DNA of 64,000 nucleotides from CAYJAD01 sp964370835 (GTDB lineage: Bacteria > Desulfobacterota > Desulfovibrionia > Desulfovibrionales > Desulfovibrionaceae), in assembly GCA_964370835.1 (NCBI GenBank), contig CAYJLO010000004.1, positions 12,386-76,385 on the forward strand. The letters are read 5' to 3'. Below are positions 17,858 through 27,275 of the stretch, piece by piece. Positions within the stretch are counted from its first letter, which is position 1. Each line of letters opens with the position of its first letter. Made by a program: the position numbers and the translations under genes. The notes under the pieces are model-generated. The model was not told where the DNA came from, searched no databases, and saw only the letters and a program-made list of their open reading frames with translations.

Positions 17858-20191
17858 ATGAGTAAATTTCGCTTGTCGTGGCAATTAAGAGTTACTTTTA
17901 TCCTATTGGTTTTAGTAAATCTTCCTTTCCTTTTTGTGGCTCAAATCAGTATGAATTTGGTGGAAAATGCTTTGCTTTCCGAAAAGGAAAACAAATTGCT
18001 TTCCATTACCCACGTATTGGATTCCATGCTTGGTCCCAAGGGGTATGATGGTATTTTACAAAAATATCATGCCACCGAAGCCTCAAGGGAAGAAAAGCTA
18101 GCCATTTTAAATTCTGAGTTGAAGGGCATAAGCGATAGTTTAATTCCCGAAGGTTCAGGCCTAGCTGTGGGGTATTATAGCTTAGAATTGGATGCCATTA
18201 TTGCTTACGGACCTTCCAAAGCTTACTCTCACACGGTGGGGAGATCCATTGAATCAGCGCACCCCGGCCGTACCGTGATGAGTTCCAATACGCCTGCAGT
18301 GGTGCGCGGAACCATGGTACGCGGTGCCATTATGAATGCCATGTATCCCATTGAAAGAGAGGGGCTCGTCATAGGTTACTTATGGGCCAACGAGTTGGAA
18401 ACCGATGTGGATGCGCAATTGGCTGAGCTTACGCATGAAACGCAAATATTGCTCTTGGCGTGTTTCCTTTTTACAGGCACCATTTTATTTGTGTTGGCAT
18501 TGCGTACGGTGCGTCAAGTGGACAGCGTTATTGATGGCGTGCGTAAATTAAAGAATGATTTATCTTACCGCATTCCCAAGGCCAAAGGCGAATTTGCCGA
18601 TGTGGTCACCAATATCAATGATATGGCGCAAACCATTAACAAAGCCACCATGGAGTCAGAACGCGCCATCACGGTATTGCAAGGCATCATGAATAATATG
18701 GACTTTGCTATCATGGTATTGGATCCTAAAACACGTCGTATTATTTACGCCAATCCTTATGTTCATAAGTTGTGGAATGTGGAAGAAGCAGTAAATAAAA
18801 TGTGTTATAAGGTGTTGTACAATAAAAACGAACCTTGCGAAGAGTGCCCTCAATTGCAGTTTTTTAATTCTCTTGGTGAGCCGGATTTTAGAATCTTGCA
18901 TCGCGAAGAATTTAACCCTTCCCTTAATAAGTCCTTCCTTGTTTCGGAACGCCTTATACATTGGCATGACGGCAGAGTTGTACATCTGCGCGTATGCACA
19001 GATATATCTGAGCGTAAAGCCCTTGTGGAAGCTACTTCCGCCAACAAAGCACAACGTGACTTCTTGGCGCGCATGAGCCATGAAATTCGTACCCCCATGA
19101 ATGGTGTGCTTGGCATGGTGCGTTTGGCCATTAGAGATAATCCACCAGCCAAACAAATGGGCTATTTAAAGAAAATTCAATCTTCGGCTTCTTTGCTCTT
19201 AGGTATTATTAATGACATCCTTGATTTTTCACGGATAGAAGCTGGAGCCATGACCATAGAGAAGCATCCTTTCAACGTGCATGAAGCCATTGAAAAGGTG
19301 CATGAGCTCATTTTACCGCGTGCTCAAGAAAATAATAGCATGCTCAAGATAGATATTGCCCCCAATGTGCCACAATTTGTGGTGGGAGATAGCTTACGCT
19401 TTTCACAGGTTCTTTTAAATCTGATGGGCAATGCCACCAAATTTACTTCTGACGGTGTGGTGTCTCTTTCAGCTTGGGCTGAAAGTACCACTGGCGGTCG
19501 TGTGCGTATGCATTGTCAAATCAGCGACACTGGTATTGGCATGAGCAAAGCCCAACAAGATGAACTCTTCCAGCCCTTCATGCAAGCAGATACATCCACG
19601 TCTCGACGTTTTGGCGGTACAGGTCTTGGGCTTTCCATTTGTAAGGCTTTTGTAGAGCTTATGCAGGGAAGCATCAAGGTGAGTAGTGAGCCTGGAAAGG
19701 GCAGTACTTTCTCCTTCTATGTACAATTTGATGAGCACGCTGCTTTGCTTAATGATGAGCAAAAAGTGGATAACCCGTGGGAAAGTCAACGCTATGACGG
19801 ACGCAATTTCCTTTTGGTGGAAGATGATTCCATTAATCAGGAAGTGGCTTTGGCCGTATTGGGTGACATGGGAATTCGTGTGGATGTGGCTAATAATGGA
19901 CAAGAAGGGTATGATATGTTTATGCAAAAGGATTATGATATGATCCTCATGGATATGCGTATGCCTGTCATGGATGGACTCACCGCCACACGCAAAATCC
20001 GCGAAAGTGGAAAACATGATGCTAAGGATATTCCCATTTTAGCCATGACTGCCAATGCCATGGATGAAGATAGGCAAGAAAGCATCAACGCCGGACTCAA
20101 TGCGCATATTTCTAAGCCCATTGATATGGATGAGTTAAAGCGTACTTTCTTTGCTTTCTTGGCCCCCGTGGCCAGCGATAAGGCTTCGTAG
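17858..20191 (+). CDS. hybrid sensor histidine kinase/response regulator
   Basis: 777 residues. Membrane segments near 10-30 and 192-212 enclose a periplasmic sensor. A cytoplasmic HAMP-like linker leads to a PAS domain (about 270-390) that contains the cysteine pattern MCYKVLYN...PCEECP. HisKA follows with the phospho-accepting His in SHEIRTPMNG, then an HATPase domain (NLMGNATKF, DTGIGM, GGTGLGLSI) and a C-terminal receiver (EDDSIN acidic pocket, phospho-Asp in LMDMRMPVMDG, Lys in SKPID). No Hpt domain and no separate regulator gene are adjacent, so the phosphotransfer partner lies elsewhere. The ribosome site is weak. It is the only plus-strand gene between 7 and 23 kb. Confidence 0.9.
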   Translation: MSKFRLSWQLRVTFILLVLVNLPFLFVAQISMNLVENALLSEKENKLLSITHVLDSMLGPKGYDGILQKYHATEASREEKLAILNSELKGISDSLIPEGSGLAVGYYSLELDAIIAYGPSKAYSHTVGRSIESAHPGRTVMSSNTPAVVRGTMVRGAIMNAMYPIEREGLVIGYLWANELETDVDAQLAELTHETQILLLACFLFTGTILFVLALRTVRQVDSVIDGVRKLKNDLSYRIPKAKGEFADVVTNINDMAQTINKATMESERAITVLQGIMNNMDFAIMVLDPKTRRIIYANPYVHKLWNVEEAVNKMCYKVLYNKNEPCEECPQLQFFNSLGEPDFRILHREEFNPSLNKSFLVSERLIHWHDGRVVHLRVCTDISERKALVEATSANKAQRDFLARMSHEIRTPMNGVLGMVRLAIRDNPPAKQMGYLKKIQSSASLLLGIINDILDFSRIEAGAMTIEKHPFNVHEAIEKVHELILPRAQENNSMLKIDIAPNVPQFVVGDSLRFSQVLLNLMGNATKFTSDGVVSLSAWAESTTGGRVRMHCQISDTGIGMSKAQQDELFQPFMQADTSTSRRFGGTGLGLSICKAFVELMQGSIKVSSEPGKGSTFSFYVQFDEHAALLNDEQKVDNPWESQRYDGRNFLLVEDDSINQEVALAVLGDMGIRVDVANNGQEGYDMFMQKDYDMILMDMRMPVMDGLTATRKIRESGKHDAKDIPILAMTANAMDEDRQESINAGLNAHISKPIDMDELKRTFFAFLAPVASDKAS

Positions 20192-20214
20192 TAGGAAATA
20201 CTCAGAAATGCATA

Positions 20215-20248
20215 AGCCCTTCATGGTTTTCATGGGGGGCTTTTTTTT
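20215..20248 (+). terminator. rho-independent terminator after the hybrid kinase
   Basis: Eleven-base stem (20215-20225 with 20231-20241, two G-T pairs), five-base loop and a run of eight T residues. Confidence 0.88.
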
Positions 20249-20273
20249 ATTGTGTTGAAGATATGTTTTTTTG

Positions 20274-20352
20274 TGGGGAAGAGGGGAAACCTTTTCCAGT
20301 CGGAAAAAGTTTTTCCCTCTCCCCCACACCCCCTCTCCCTTTCCAAAAGCCT
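20274..20352 (-). repeat. G-rich palindromic intergenic repeat, copy 1
   Basis: Read on the minus strand it has TTTTGGAAAGGG, a G-rich tract, then an AAAACTTTTTCC / GGAAAAGGTTT hairpin closed by CCCC. The same order of blocks occurs on the plus strand at 57002-57061. It lies between the 3' ends of two convergent genes. Confidence 0.6.
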
Positions 20353-20525
20353 CTAACGGTGAAGCAGAGTGCAATTTTTGGGTGCTCTCAAGAACATGTG
20401 GCTCTATTTTTGCGTGTGCAGTAAGCTGTAACGCACTAAGAATACATTGGTAGTGTTTTGTTAAGAGATGAAGAGGGCTTCTTTTGTGCAGAATGGATAT
20501 GGAATAATGATGGAAGTTGGGGAGG

Positions 20526-20558
20526 GGGGAAGAAAAGAGTTTATATCTTTTCTTCCCC
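20526..20558 (-). repeat. 13-base hairpin after the NCS2 permease gene
   Basis: GGGGAAGAAAAGA (20526-20538) pairs perfectly with TCTTTTCTTCCCC (20546-20558), loop of seven. It starts 12 bases after the permease stop. There is no T run on the minus strand, so it may protect the mRNA 3' end or terminate only weakly. Confidence 0.6.
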
Positions 20559-20570
20559 ATGGAGAGCTGT

Positions 20571-21872
20571 TTAACCAAAAGCAAACTTAGCCACAAATAT
20601 GGCGGCCAAGATGTAAGATAATGCAGTTAATTCTTTTGTTTTTCCTATGAATACGCTAATGAGCACATGCGAAATAACACCCCACATGATCCCCGTAGCA
20701 ATGCTATAGGTAAGCGGCATCATAATTAAAGTTAAGAAGGCAGGAATGGCTTTTTGATAATCGTTAAAGTCAATGCCAGTCACAGGTGAGAGCATGAAAA
20801 GGCCCACCAATACTAAAGCTGCCGCTGTTGCTTGAGCTGGAATAAGCAAGAAGACAGGCGCAATGAGTAGCGACAGCAAAAAGAGGCAAGCCGTAGTAAC
20901 AGCGGTAAGCCCAGTGGTGCCGCCTTCAGCCACGCCGCTGGCACTTTCCACATAGGATGTCACCGTGGAAGTACCAAGAACGGCGCCAAGGGTGGTGCCC
21001 ACAGCGTCGGCCATGAGTGCGCTCTTGGCGCGCGGAATATTGCCGTTGGCATCAAGAATATCAGCCTTGGTGGCAAGACCTAAAAGCGTGCCCAATGTAT
21101 CAAAAAGGTCAACAAATAAGAAAGTAAAGAGCACCAATGCCATATCCAAGGTGAATATATGCTCCCATTGAAACTTCATGAAAGTGGGTTCAATGCTTGG
21201 TACAGAAAAGAGTAAAGAGGTGTCAAAAGCGGCTATATTGGTGACGCCAAGGGGGATCCCCAACACTGTACCTGTTAAAATACCAATAAGAAGAGCGCCG
21301 CGCACTTTATGGCATAATAGTATGCCGGTGATGATAATACTCACCACACCCACAACGACGCCTGGTTGTGTTAAAGAGCCTAAAGTCACCAAGGTGGCCT
21401 CGTTATTCACCACAATGCCGGCAGATTTTAAACCAATGAAGGCGATGAAAAGTCCAATACCACCGGAGATGGCTTTTTTCATGGCTTCAGGAATACAGGT
21501 AATAATGGCTTCGCGTAAGTTGGTAATGGTGAGGAAAATAAAGATAAGCCCTTCTAAAAATACGGCCGTAAGGGCAAATTGCCACGAGTAGCCCATGCCG
21601 AGCACCACAGAAAAAGCAAAAAAGGCATTAAGTCCCATGCCTGGAGCCAAAGCCACAGGTAGATTGGCAGTGATACCCATGATTAAAGTGGCGATGGCTG
21701 CGCTCAAGGCGGTTGCCACAAAAACAGCAGGGCCATCCATGCCGGCTTGACTTAAAATACTGGGGTTTACAGCTAGAATATAAGCCATGGTCATAAAAGT
21801 GGTCATGCCAGCCAATATTTCTGTGCGTACTGTGGTTCCGCGCTCTTTCAGCGCAAACATTTTTTCTAACAT
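20571..21872 (-). CDS. NCS2 family purine permease (AzgA-like), copy 1
   Basis: 433 residues with about 12-14 hydrophobic segments. It opens with RTEILAGMTTFMTMAYILAVNP, the N-terminal signature of the AzgA/PbuG branch of nucleobase-cation symporters, and has the conserved APGMGLNAFF segment and a TSTVTSYVESASGVAEGGTTG segment that forms part of the substrate site. The family imports adenine, guanine or hypoxanthine by proton symport across the inner membrane. A second paralogue lies 104 bases upstream in the same orientation, pointing to tandem duplication. Substrate is inferred from family. Confidence 0.9.
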   Translation of the reverse strand: MLEKMFALKERGTTVRTEILAGMTTFMTMAYILAVNPSILSQAGMDGPAVFVATALSAAIATLIMGITANLPVALAPGMGLNAFFAFSVVLGMGYSWQFALTAVFLEGLIFIFLTITNLREAIITCIPEAMKKAISGGIGLFIAFIGLKSAGIVVNNEATLVTLGSLTQPGVVVGVVSIIITGILLCHKVRGALLIGILTGTVLGIPLGVTNIAAFDTSLLFSVPSIEPTFMKFQWEHIFTLDMALVLFTFLFVDLFDTLGTLLGLATKADILDANGNIPRAKSALMADAVGTTLGAVLGTSTVTSYVESASGVAEGGTTGLTAVTTACLFLLSLLIAPVFLLIPAQATAAALVLVGLFMLSPVTGIDFNDYQKAIPAFLTLIMMPLTYSIATGIMWGVISHVLISVFIGKTKELTALSYILAAIFVAKFAFG

Positions 21873-21976
21873 AGTTCTACCTCATATTTCCTATAAAACT
21901 TGTGCGCTAGCCATACAGTTTCTACGCAAAAAAGTATAGTAAAAAAATCTAGCAACAGTGTTTTTATGCTTACATA

Positions 21977-23278
21977 TTAGTCCTGTATAAGCTTTAGGAA
22001 AAAAATAATACTTATGCTATACATGAAAAAAGACAGCTGGCGCCCCTTGCCCACACTGATATGCAAAATCACATGCGCAATGACGCCGCACATGATACCG
22101 TAGGCTATACTATAGGTTAAAGGCATAAGGATTATGGTAAGGTATGAAGGAATGGCTTCCAAGGGATCGGTAAGGTTAACCTCCTTGATGGCGCTTATCA
22201 TGAAAACCCCCACAAGAATGAGAATGCCTGCGGTGGCCTCTTGCGGAATAAGTAAGAAAATGGGGGCCAAGGGTAAGGCGAGCAAGAAAAGAGCGCATAC
22301 GGTTAAGGCCATGAGCCCAGTTCTGCCGCCATCGGCCACACCGCTTAAGCTTTCCACATAGGTGGTCAAGGGCGAAGTTCCAAAAACAGCGCCCGTGGTG
22401 GTGGCTATGGAATCTGCCCAAAAAGCTTGTTTTGCTTTGGGGAGGCGTCCTTCGGCATCGAGGAGGTTGGCCTGTTTAGCAACTCCGAGCAGAGTTGCCA
22501 TGGTATCAAAAAGATTGCCAAATAAAAAAATGATGACCACCATAAACATATCAAAAGTCAAAATGCTGTGCCATTCAAATTGCCCAAAAGTGGGTGCCAT
22601 GCTGGGTAAGTGAAAAAGCAACTGGCTGTCGAAACTCTCCAAGGGTGTTACACCAAGGGGTATGCCCAAAAGGGTGCCGCCCACTATGCCGCATAACAAC
22701 GCCCCGCGTACTTTGAGAGATAAAAGAATGGCGGCAAGAAGTAAGGTGAAAATTCCCACCCAAAGGCGCGGAGACTGTATGGAACCTAAGGCCAAAGAAT
22801 TATTAGCATCTCCCACCACAATGCCTGCCATCTGTAAACCTATAAAAGCAATGAAAAGCCCCACGCCTGCGGTCATGGCTTGCTTCATGGAATGGGGGAT
22901 ACAATCGAGCAGTGCTTCGCGCAAATTACATAAGGTAAGAAAGCTAAAGGCCAATCCCATGAGAAAAACAGCAGTTAGGGCAAATTGCCAAGAATGGCCC
23001 ATGGTCAGCACCACAGTATAGGCAAAAAAAGCATTCTGTCCCATGCTTGGTGCCAAAACGATGGGAAGGTTGGCAAGAAGACCCATGAGTCCAGAGGCTA
23101 AGGCTGCGCTTAAGGCCGTGGCCACAAAGACGGAAGATTTATCCATGCCTGATTCGCTTAAAATGCTGGGGTTTACAGCTAAAATATAAGCAATGGTCAT
23201 GAAGGTTGTAAGGCCGGCAAGCAGTTCTGTGCGCAGGGACGATCCTCGCGCTTTAAGGGAAAAAGTTTTTTCTAGCAT
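21977..23278 (-). CDS. NCS2 family purine permease (AzgA-like), copy 2
   Basis: 433 residues, the same length as its downstream neighbour and similar throughout (RTELLAGLTTFMTIAYILAVNP; APSMGQNAFFAYTVVL; TSPLTTYVESLSGVADGG). Differences include Ser-Met-Gly-Gln for Gly-Met-Gly-Leu in the conserved APxMGxNAFF segment, which could alter specificity. Probably another purine:proton symporter. I looked for a purine riboswitch upstream of both copies and found none. Divergent from ftsH. Confidence 0.9.
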   Translation of the reverse strand: MLEKTFSLKARGSSLRTELLAGLTTFMTIAYILAVNPSILSESGMDKSSVFVATALSAALASGLMGLLANLPIVLAPSMGQNAFFAYTVVLTMGHSWQFALTAVFLMGLAFSFLTLCNLREALLDCIPHSMKQAMTAGVGLFIAFIGLQMAGIVVGDANNSLALGSIQSPRLWVGIFTLLLAAILLSLKVRGALLCGIVGGTLLGIPLGVTPLESFDSQLLFHLPSMAPTFGQFEWHSILTFDMFMVVIIFLFGNLFDTMATLLGVAKQANLLDAEGRLPKAKQAFWADSIATTTGAVFGTSPLTTYVESLSGVADGGRTGLMALTVCALFLLALPLAPIFLLIPQEATAGILILVGVFMISAIKEVNLTDPLEAIPSYLTIILMPLTYSIAYGIMCGVIAHVILHISVGKGRQLSFFMYSISIIFFLKLIQD

Positions 23279-23480
23279 AAGTTCGGAGGGGTAAAGTTGG
23301 TGCCCAAGGTGGCGTAGGCGTGTTGTGTCTCATGGAAATCTTTTTAAAGGCATAAGAGTATTTGCAAAAAAATACAAGTCACTATACAGTGAGAAAGTTA
23401 ACAAAATTTCAAACGAGGACAAATAGGCAAAGAAAGACTATTGCCAAAGCTCATAGAGGTATTATATCTCATAAATTGTT

Positions 23481-23508
23481 TTGGAAAAAAGTAATATCGG
23501 TTGATAAT
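23481..23508 (+). promoter_or_regulatory. candidate sigma-70 promoter for ftsH
   Basis: TTGGAA (23481-23486) and GATAAT (23503-23508) separated by 16 bases, about 50 bases before the ftsH start. Reasonable consensus match; not exclusive. Confidence 0.4.
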
Positions 23509-23555
23509 AAAAAAATACACATAACAACGCAGTAAAATACCATCATGGAGGAATT

Positions 23556-25574
23556 GTGAATCAATTTACTCGCAACCTTACGCTTTGGGCCATTATCGCC
23601 CTGGCTATGGTTATGCTTTTCAACATGTTTCAGCAGCCGCAAAGTACGAATCAACAAGTATCGTACACAGAATTTTTGCAGCAAGTGGACAGCGGTGATA
23701 TCACTCAGGTGACCATTCAAGGTAAAACTCTGATTGGGCACAACATCAATGGGAAAAACATCCAAACCTATGCACCCGCCGACGGTGACTTGGTGAGTCG
23801 TCTCATGGAAAAGAAGGTGGCCATAAAAGCCGAGCCTTTAGACGATCAGCCTTGGTATATGACCTTGCTTATTTCTTGGTTCCCCATGCTCCTTCTCATA
23901 GGTGTGTGGATTTTCTTCATGCGTCAAATGCAAGGCGGCGGCGGTAAGGCCATGAGCTTTGGTAAATCTCGTGCGCGCATGCTCACCGAAGAGCAAGGCC
24001 GCGTGACCTTTGCCGATGTGGCAGGTGTGGATGAAGCCAAGGAAGAATTGGCTGAAGTTGTGGAGTTTTTATCCAATCCCAAAAAATTCACACGCCTTGG
24101 TGGACGTATCCCCAAGGGTGTTTTGTTGGTGGGCCCTCCCGGAACAGGTAAAACCCTTCTTGCTCGTGCTGTGGCCGGAGAAGCTGGCGTGCCCTTTTTC
24201 TCCATTTCCGGTTCGGACTTTGTGGAAATGTTTGTGGGTGTAGGCGCTTCTCGCGTGCGTGACCTTTTCACTCAAGGTAAGAAGAATGCTCCCTGTCTTA
24301 TTTTTATTGACGAAATTGACGCCGTGGGTCGTCAGCGTGGTGCCGGCCTTGGCGGCGGACATGATGAACGCGAACAAACCTTGAACCAGCTTCTTGTGGA
24401 GATGGATGGTTTTGAATCCAACGAAGGCGTTATCCTTATAGCTGCCACCAACCGTCCCGATGTGTTGGATCCAGCCCTTTTACGTCCCGGCCGTTTTGAC
24501 CGTCAGGTCATCGTGCCCACGCCAGATTTGAAGGGGCGTCGTCGTATTTTGGAAGTGCATACACGTCGTACTCCCATCAGTGATGATGTGGACCTTGATA
24601 CTTTGGCTCGTGGTACTCCCGGTTTTTCCGGTGCTGATTTGGAAAACCTTGTGAACGAGGCAGCTTTACAAGCGGCTAAGGCCAATGATGAAATGCTCAC
24701 CATGGGACATTTTGAATGGGCCAAGGATAAAGTGCTCATGGGCCGTGAACGCCGTAGCCTTATCCTTTCTGATGAAGAAAAGCGCATCACCGCTTATCAC
24801 GAAGCAGGTCATGCCTTGGCGGCACGTATGCTGCCAAAGACAGATCCTGTGCATAAGGTGACCATCATACCGCGTGGACGCGCCCTTGGGGTGACCATGC
24901 AGTTACCGGAAGAAGATAGACATGGGTACTCCCGTGGTTATTTGCTCAATAATTTGGTGGTGCTTTTGGGTGGCCGTGTGGCAGAAGAGATTGTCTTTGA
25001 CGATATCACCACTGGTGCCAGCAATGATATTGAGCGTGTAACGCGTATGGCTCGCAAAATGGTGTGTGAATGGGGCATGAGCGAAGCTCTAGGACCTTTA
25101 GCCATTGGTGAAACGGGTGAAGAAGTATTTATTGGGCGCGAATGGGTGCAGAATAAAAACTTCAGCGAAGACACAGCGCGCTTGGTGGATTCAGAAGTGA
25201 AGCGCATTGTGAGCGAAGCGCGTACCCGTTGTCATGACTTATTGCGCGAACACGAAAATCATTTACATGCCATTGCCGATGCTTTGCTAGAGCGCGAAAC
25301 CATCAGCGGTGCTGATATTGATATGCTTTTAGAAGGTAAAACCTTACCTCCCATGGACTTAAGTCATACAGATAAGAAGAAAGCTCCAGAGAAAAGTGAA
25401 GCTGACTTTACCTTTGATGCAGACGAAGTCGTGAGCGAGCAAGAAAAAGCTTCGAACAATGTTACGCCGGTTGCCGATTCTGCACCAGAAAGTGCAGAGA
25501 AGGAAGAGGCGAGCAAAGAAGAAGGTGCTTCTGTTAAAGAAGAAAATACACCAGAAAATACAAAAAAAGATTAA
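23556..25574 (+). CDS. ftsH: ATP-dependent zinc metalloprotease FtsH
   Basis: 672 residues, GTG start with GGAGG upstream. Two membrane segments (about 7-25 and 104-125) bracket a small periplasmic domain. The AAA+ module has Walker A GPPGTGKT near 195, Walker B IFIDEID, and the second region of homology (ATNRPDVLDPALLRPGRFDRQ). The zinc protease site HEAGH lies near 416. FtsH degrades misfolded membrane proteins and regulators. The C-terminal tail after about 600 is long, acidic and low-complexity, probably disordered. It overlaps folP by one base (TAATG), the start of an operon ftsH-folP-cdaA-cdaR. Confidence 0.98.
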   Translation: MNQFTRNLTLWAIIALAMVMLFNMFQQPQSTNQQVSYTEFLQQVDSGDITQVTIQGKTLIGHNINGKNIQTYAPADGDLVSRLMEKKVAIKAEPLDDQPWYMTLLISWFPMLLLIGVWIFFMRQMQGGGGKAMSFGKSRARMLTEEQGRVTFADVAGVDEAKEELAEVVEFLSNPKKFTRLGGRIPKGVLLVGPPGTGKTLLARAVAGEAGVPFFSISGSDFVEMFVGVGASRVRDLFTQGKKNAPCLIFIDEIDAVGRQRGAGLGGGHDEREQTLNQLLVEMDGFESNEGVILIAATNRPDVLDPALLRPGRFDRQVIVPTPDLKGRRRILEVHTRRTPISDDVDLDTLARGTPGFSGADLENLVNEAALQAAKANDEMLTMGHFEWAKDKVLMGRERRSLILSDEEKRITAYHEAGHALAARMLPKTDPVHKVTIIPRGRALGVTMQLPEEDRHGYSRGYLLNNLVVLLGGRVAEEIVFDDITTGASNDIERVTRMARKMVCEWGMSEALGPLAIGETGEEVFIGREWVQNKNFSEDTARLVDSEVKRIVSEARTRCHDLLREHENHLHAIADALLERETISGADIDMLLEGKTLPPMDLSHTDKKKAPEKSEADFTFDADEVVSEQEKASNNVTPVADSAPESAEKEEASKEEGASVKEENTPENTKKD

Positions 25575-26488
25575 TGATAAAAGAAATATCATGGACTTTG
25601 CGCGGGGGAAGGGTTTTTAAGCCCTCCCCCTTTGCGCTTTTTGGCATAGTAAACCTTACGCCGGACTCTTTTTCCGACGGAGGCAAATATCAGGCACCAG
25701 AGCAAGCCTTGGCCCACGCTCAGCGTTTATGGCAAGAAGGCGCGCAGATTTTAGACCTGGGTGCAGAATCGTCACGTCCCGGCGCGGCTCCTTTGGATGG
25801 CGGTGAAGAAGAAGCAAGGCTCATGCCTGTGTTGCAAACTCTTTTGCATGCTGATTCGGATTTTTGGGTAAATCCCCCACAGCAAGACCCCTCTGGACAA
25901 GAGTCTCTGCAGAAGGCTCCTTTACTCTCTGTGGATACTTATCATGCCAGCACAGCCGCTGCGGTGTTACAAGCCGGAGTGCCCATCATCAACGACATTT
26001 CAGCGGCGCTTTTTGAGCCGGAGCTTTTGGATGTGGTGGCGCAGTATAAGCCTGGTTATGTGTTGATGCACAGTTCAGGGCGCCCATATTCCATGCAAAA
26101 ATATATTCCGTCAGGGGCCATCATGCCGTATCTGCAAGATTTTTTTGAAAAGCAATTACACCGCTTCACCAAGGCGGGCTTACCGGAAGAGCATATTCTT
26201 TTGGATCCCGGCATAGGTTTTGGTAAAAGTGTGGAGCAAAATTGGGAGATTTTGCGCTCTTTACAGCAATTGGAACATTTTGGCAGACCCATTTTGGCTG
26301 CCCTTTCCATGAAATCTTTCTTACACAAACAACTGGGTATGGCAGAGCAAGATATGCACGCCAGAGCCGAGGCAACACATATAACAACGGCTTTATTGGG
26401 TGCACAAGGTATAGCCTATCATAGGGTGCATCATGTGGCAGAGACTCACCGTGCTTTAAGCATTGCCTCTGGCCTTACCCCACACTAG
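25574..26488 (+). CDS. folP: dihydropteroate synthase
   Basis: 304 residues. FolP joins p-aminobenzoate to hydroxymethyl-dihydropterin pyrophosphate, the sulfonamide-sensitive step of folate synthesis. Both family signatures are visible: GIVNLTPDSFSDGG near residue 24 and LDLGAESSRPGA near 64; later the DPGIGFGKS segment binds pterin. An insertion of about 15 residues (around 98-115, QQDPSGQESLQ) lies before the SVDTYH strand. It starts in the stop codon of ftsH, so translation is coupled. Confidence 0.95.
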   Translation: MIKEISWTLRGGRVFKPSPFALFGIVNLTPDSFSDGGKYQAPEQALAHAQRLWQEGAQILDLGAESSRPGAAPLDGGEEEARLMPVLQTLLHADSDFWVNPPQQDPSGQESLQKAPLLSVDTYHASTAAAVLQAGVPIINDISAALFEPELLDVVAQYKPGYVLMHSSGRPYSMQKYIPSGAIMPYLQDFFEKQLHRFTKAGLPEEHILLDPGIGFGKSVEQNWEILRSLQQLEHFGRPILAALSMKSFLHKQLGMAEQDMHARAEATHITTALLGAQGIAYHRVHHVAETHRALSIASGLTPH

Positions 26489-26519
26489 GCCAATAATAAA
26501 GCTTGAATGAGGAACTGAG

Positions 26520-27275
26520 ATGCTTGAATTATGGAGTATGCTTGAACTACCCCCCGGAGTAAATTGGCGCGATGGGCTTGATATTGCCATTATCACCGTG
26601 CTTATTTATAATGCTTTGTGCATCATTAAGGGCACGCGTGGATTGGCTTCTTTGCTTGGCTTAGTTATTTTGCTGGTGCTGTATGCCATTTCCATTGAGG
26701 TAGAGCTGTATTCCTTGCGCTGGATGTTGGAACATATTGTGGGCTCTTTGTTCTTGGTGGTGGTCATCTTATTTCAAAAAGATATACGTCAGGGCCTTGG
26801 AGAAATGGGCGCGCGGTATTTTTGGAAGCGTAGTACCTTACACCACACAGCCATAGAAGAAATCATTCAAGCCTGTACAGAAATGGCGCGATTGCGTATT
26901 GGTGCCTTGATTATTATCGAGCGCTCCTTGCCCTTGCAAGATATGATGCGACAAGAGGGTACGCCCATCAACGCAGAAATTTCTCGTAAGCTCCTTTTGT
27001 CCATTTTTTTACACGGTTCACCGCTGCATGATGGTGCTGTCATCATCAGCAAAGGAAAGCTAGCTGCGGCTTCGTGTATTTTACCTCTTGCCGTGGTGCA
27101 AGGCAAAAATTTTGGCACAAGGCATCGCGCGGCCCTAGGTATCACTGAAGAATCTGATGCCATAGCCATTGTTGTGTCTGAAGAGCGCGGAGAAATTTCC
27201 GTGGCTGTGAAGGGTGAAATAACTCCTAGAATTCAAGCAAATAAGCTTCACGAGGTCATTGGAAATGCTCTCTAG
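26520..27275 (+). CDS. cdaA: diadenylate cyclase CdaA
   Basis: 251 residues. Three hydrophobic segments in the first 90 residues anchor a DisA_N (DAC) domain with both catalytic motifs: DGAVII near 172 and GTRHRAA near 201. It makes c-di-AMP from two ATP at the membrane; c-di-AMP controls potassium and osmotic balance and wall homeostasis in many bacteria. GAGG-type ribosome sequence precedes the ATG. The next gene, cdaR, overlaps its end and encodes the known partner, so the identity is firm. Confidence 0.95.
   Translation: MLELWSMLELPPGVNWRDGLDIAIITVLIYNALCIIKGTRGLASLLGLVILLVLYAISIEVELYSLRWMLEHIVGSLFLVVVILFQKDIRQGLGEMGARYFWKRSTLHHTAIEEIIQACTEMARLRIGALIIIERSLPLQDMMRQEGTPINAEISRKLLLSIFLHGSPLHDGAVIISKGKLAAASCILPLAVVQGKNFGTRHRAALGITEESDAIAIVVSEERGEISVAVKGEITPRIQANKLHEVIGNAL

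Noticed and set aside
21873..23555. Purine riboswitch upstream of the NCS2 permeases
   Set aside because: The leader regions lack the conserved core (TATA...ATATGG...TTTCTACC) in the required order.
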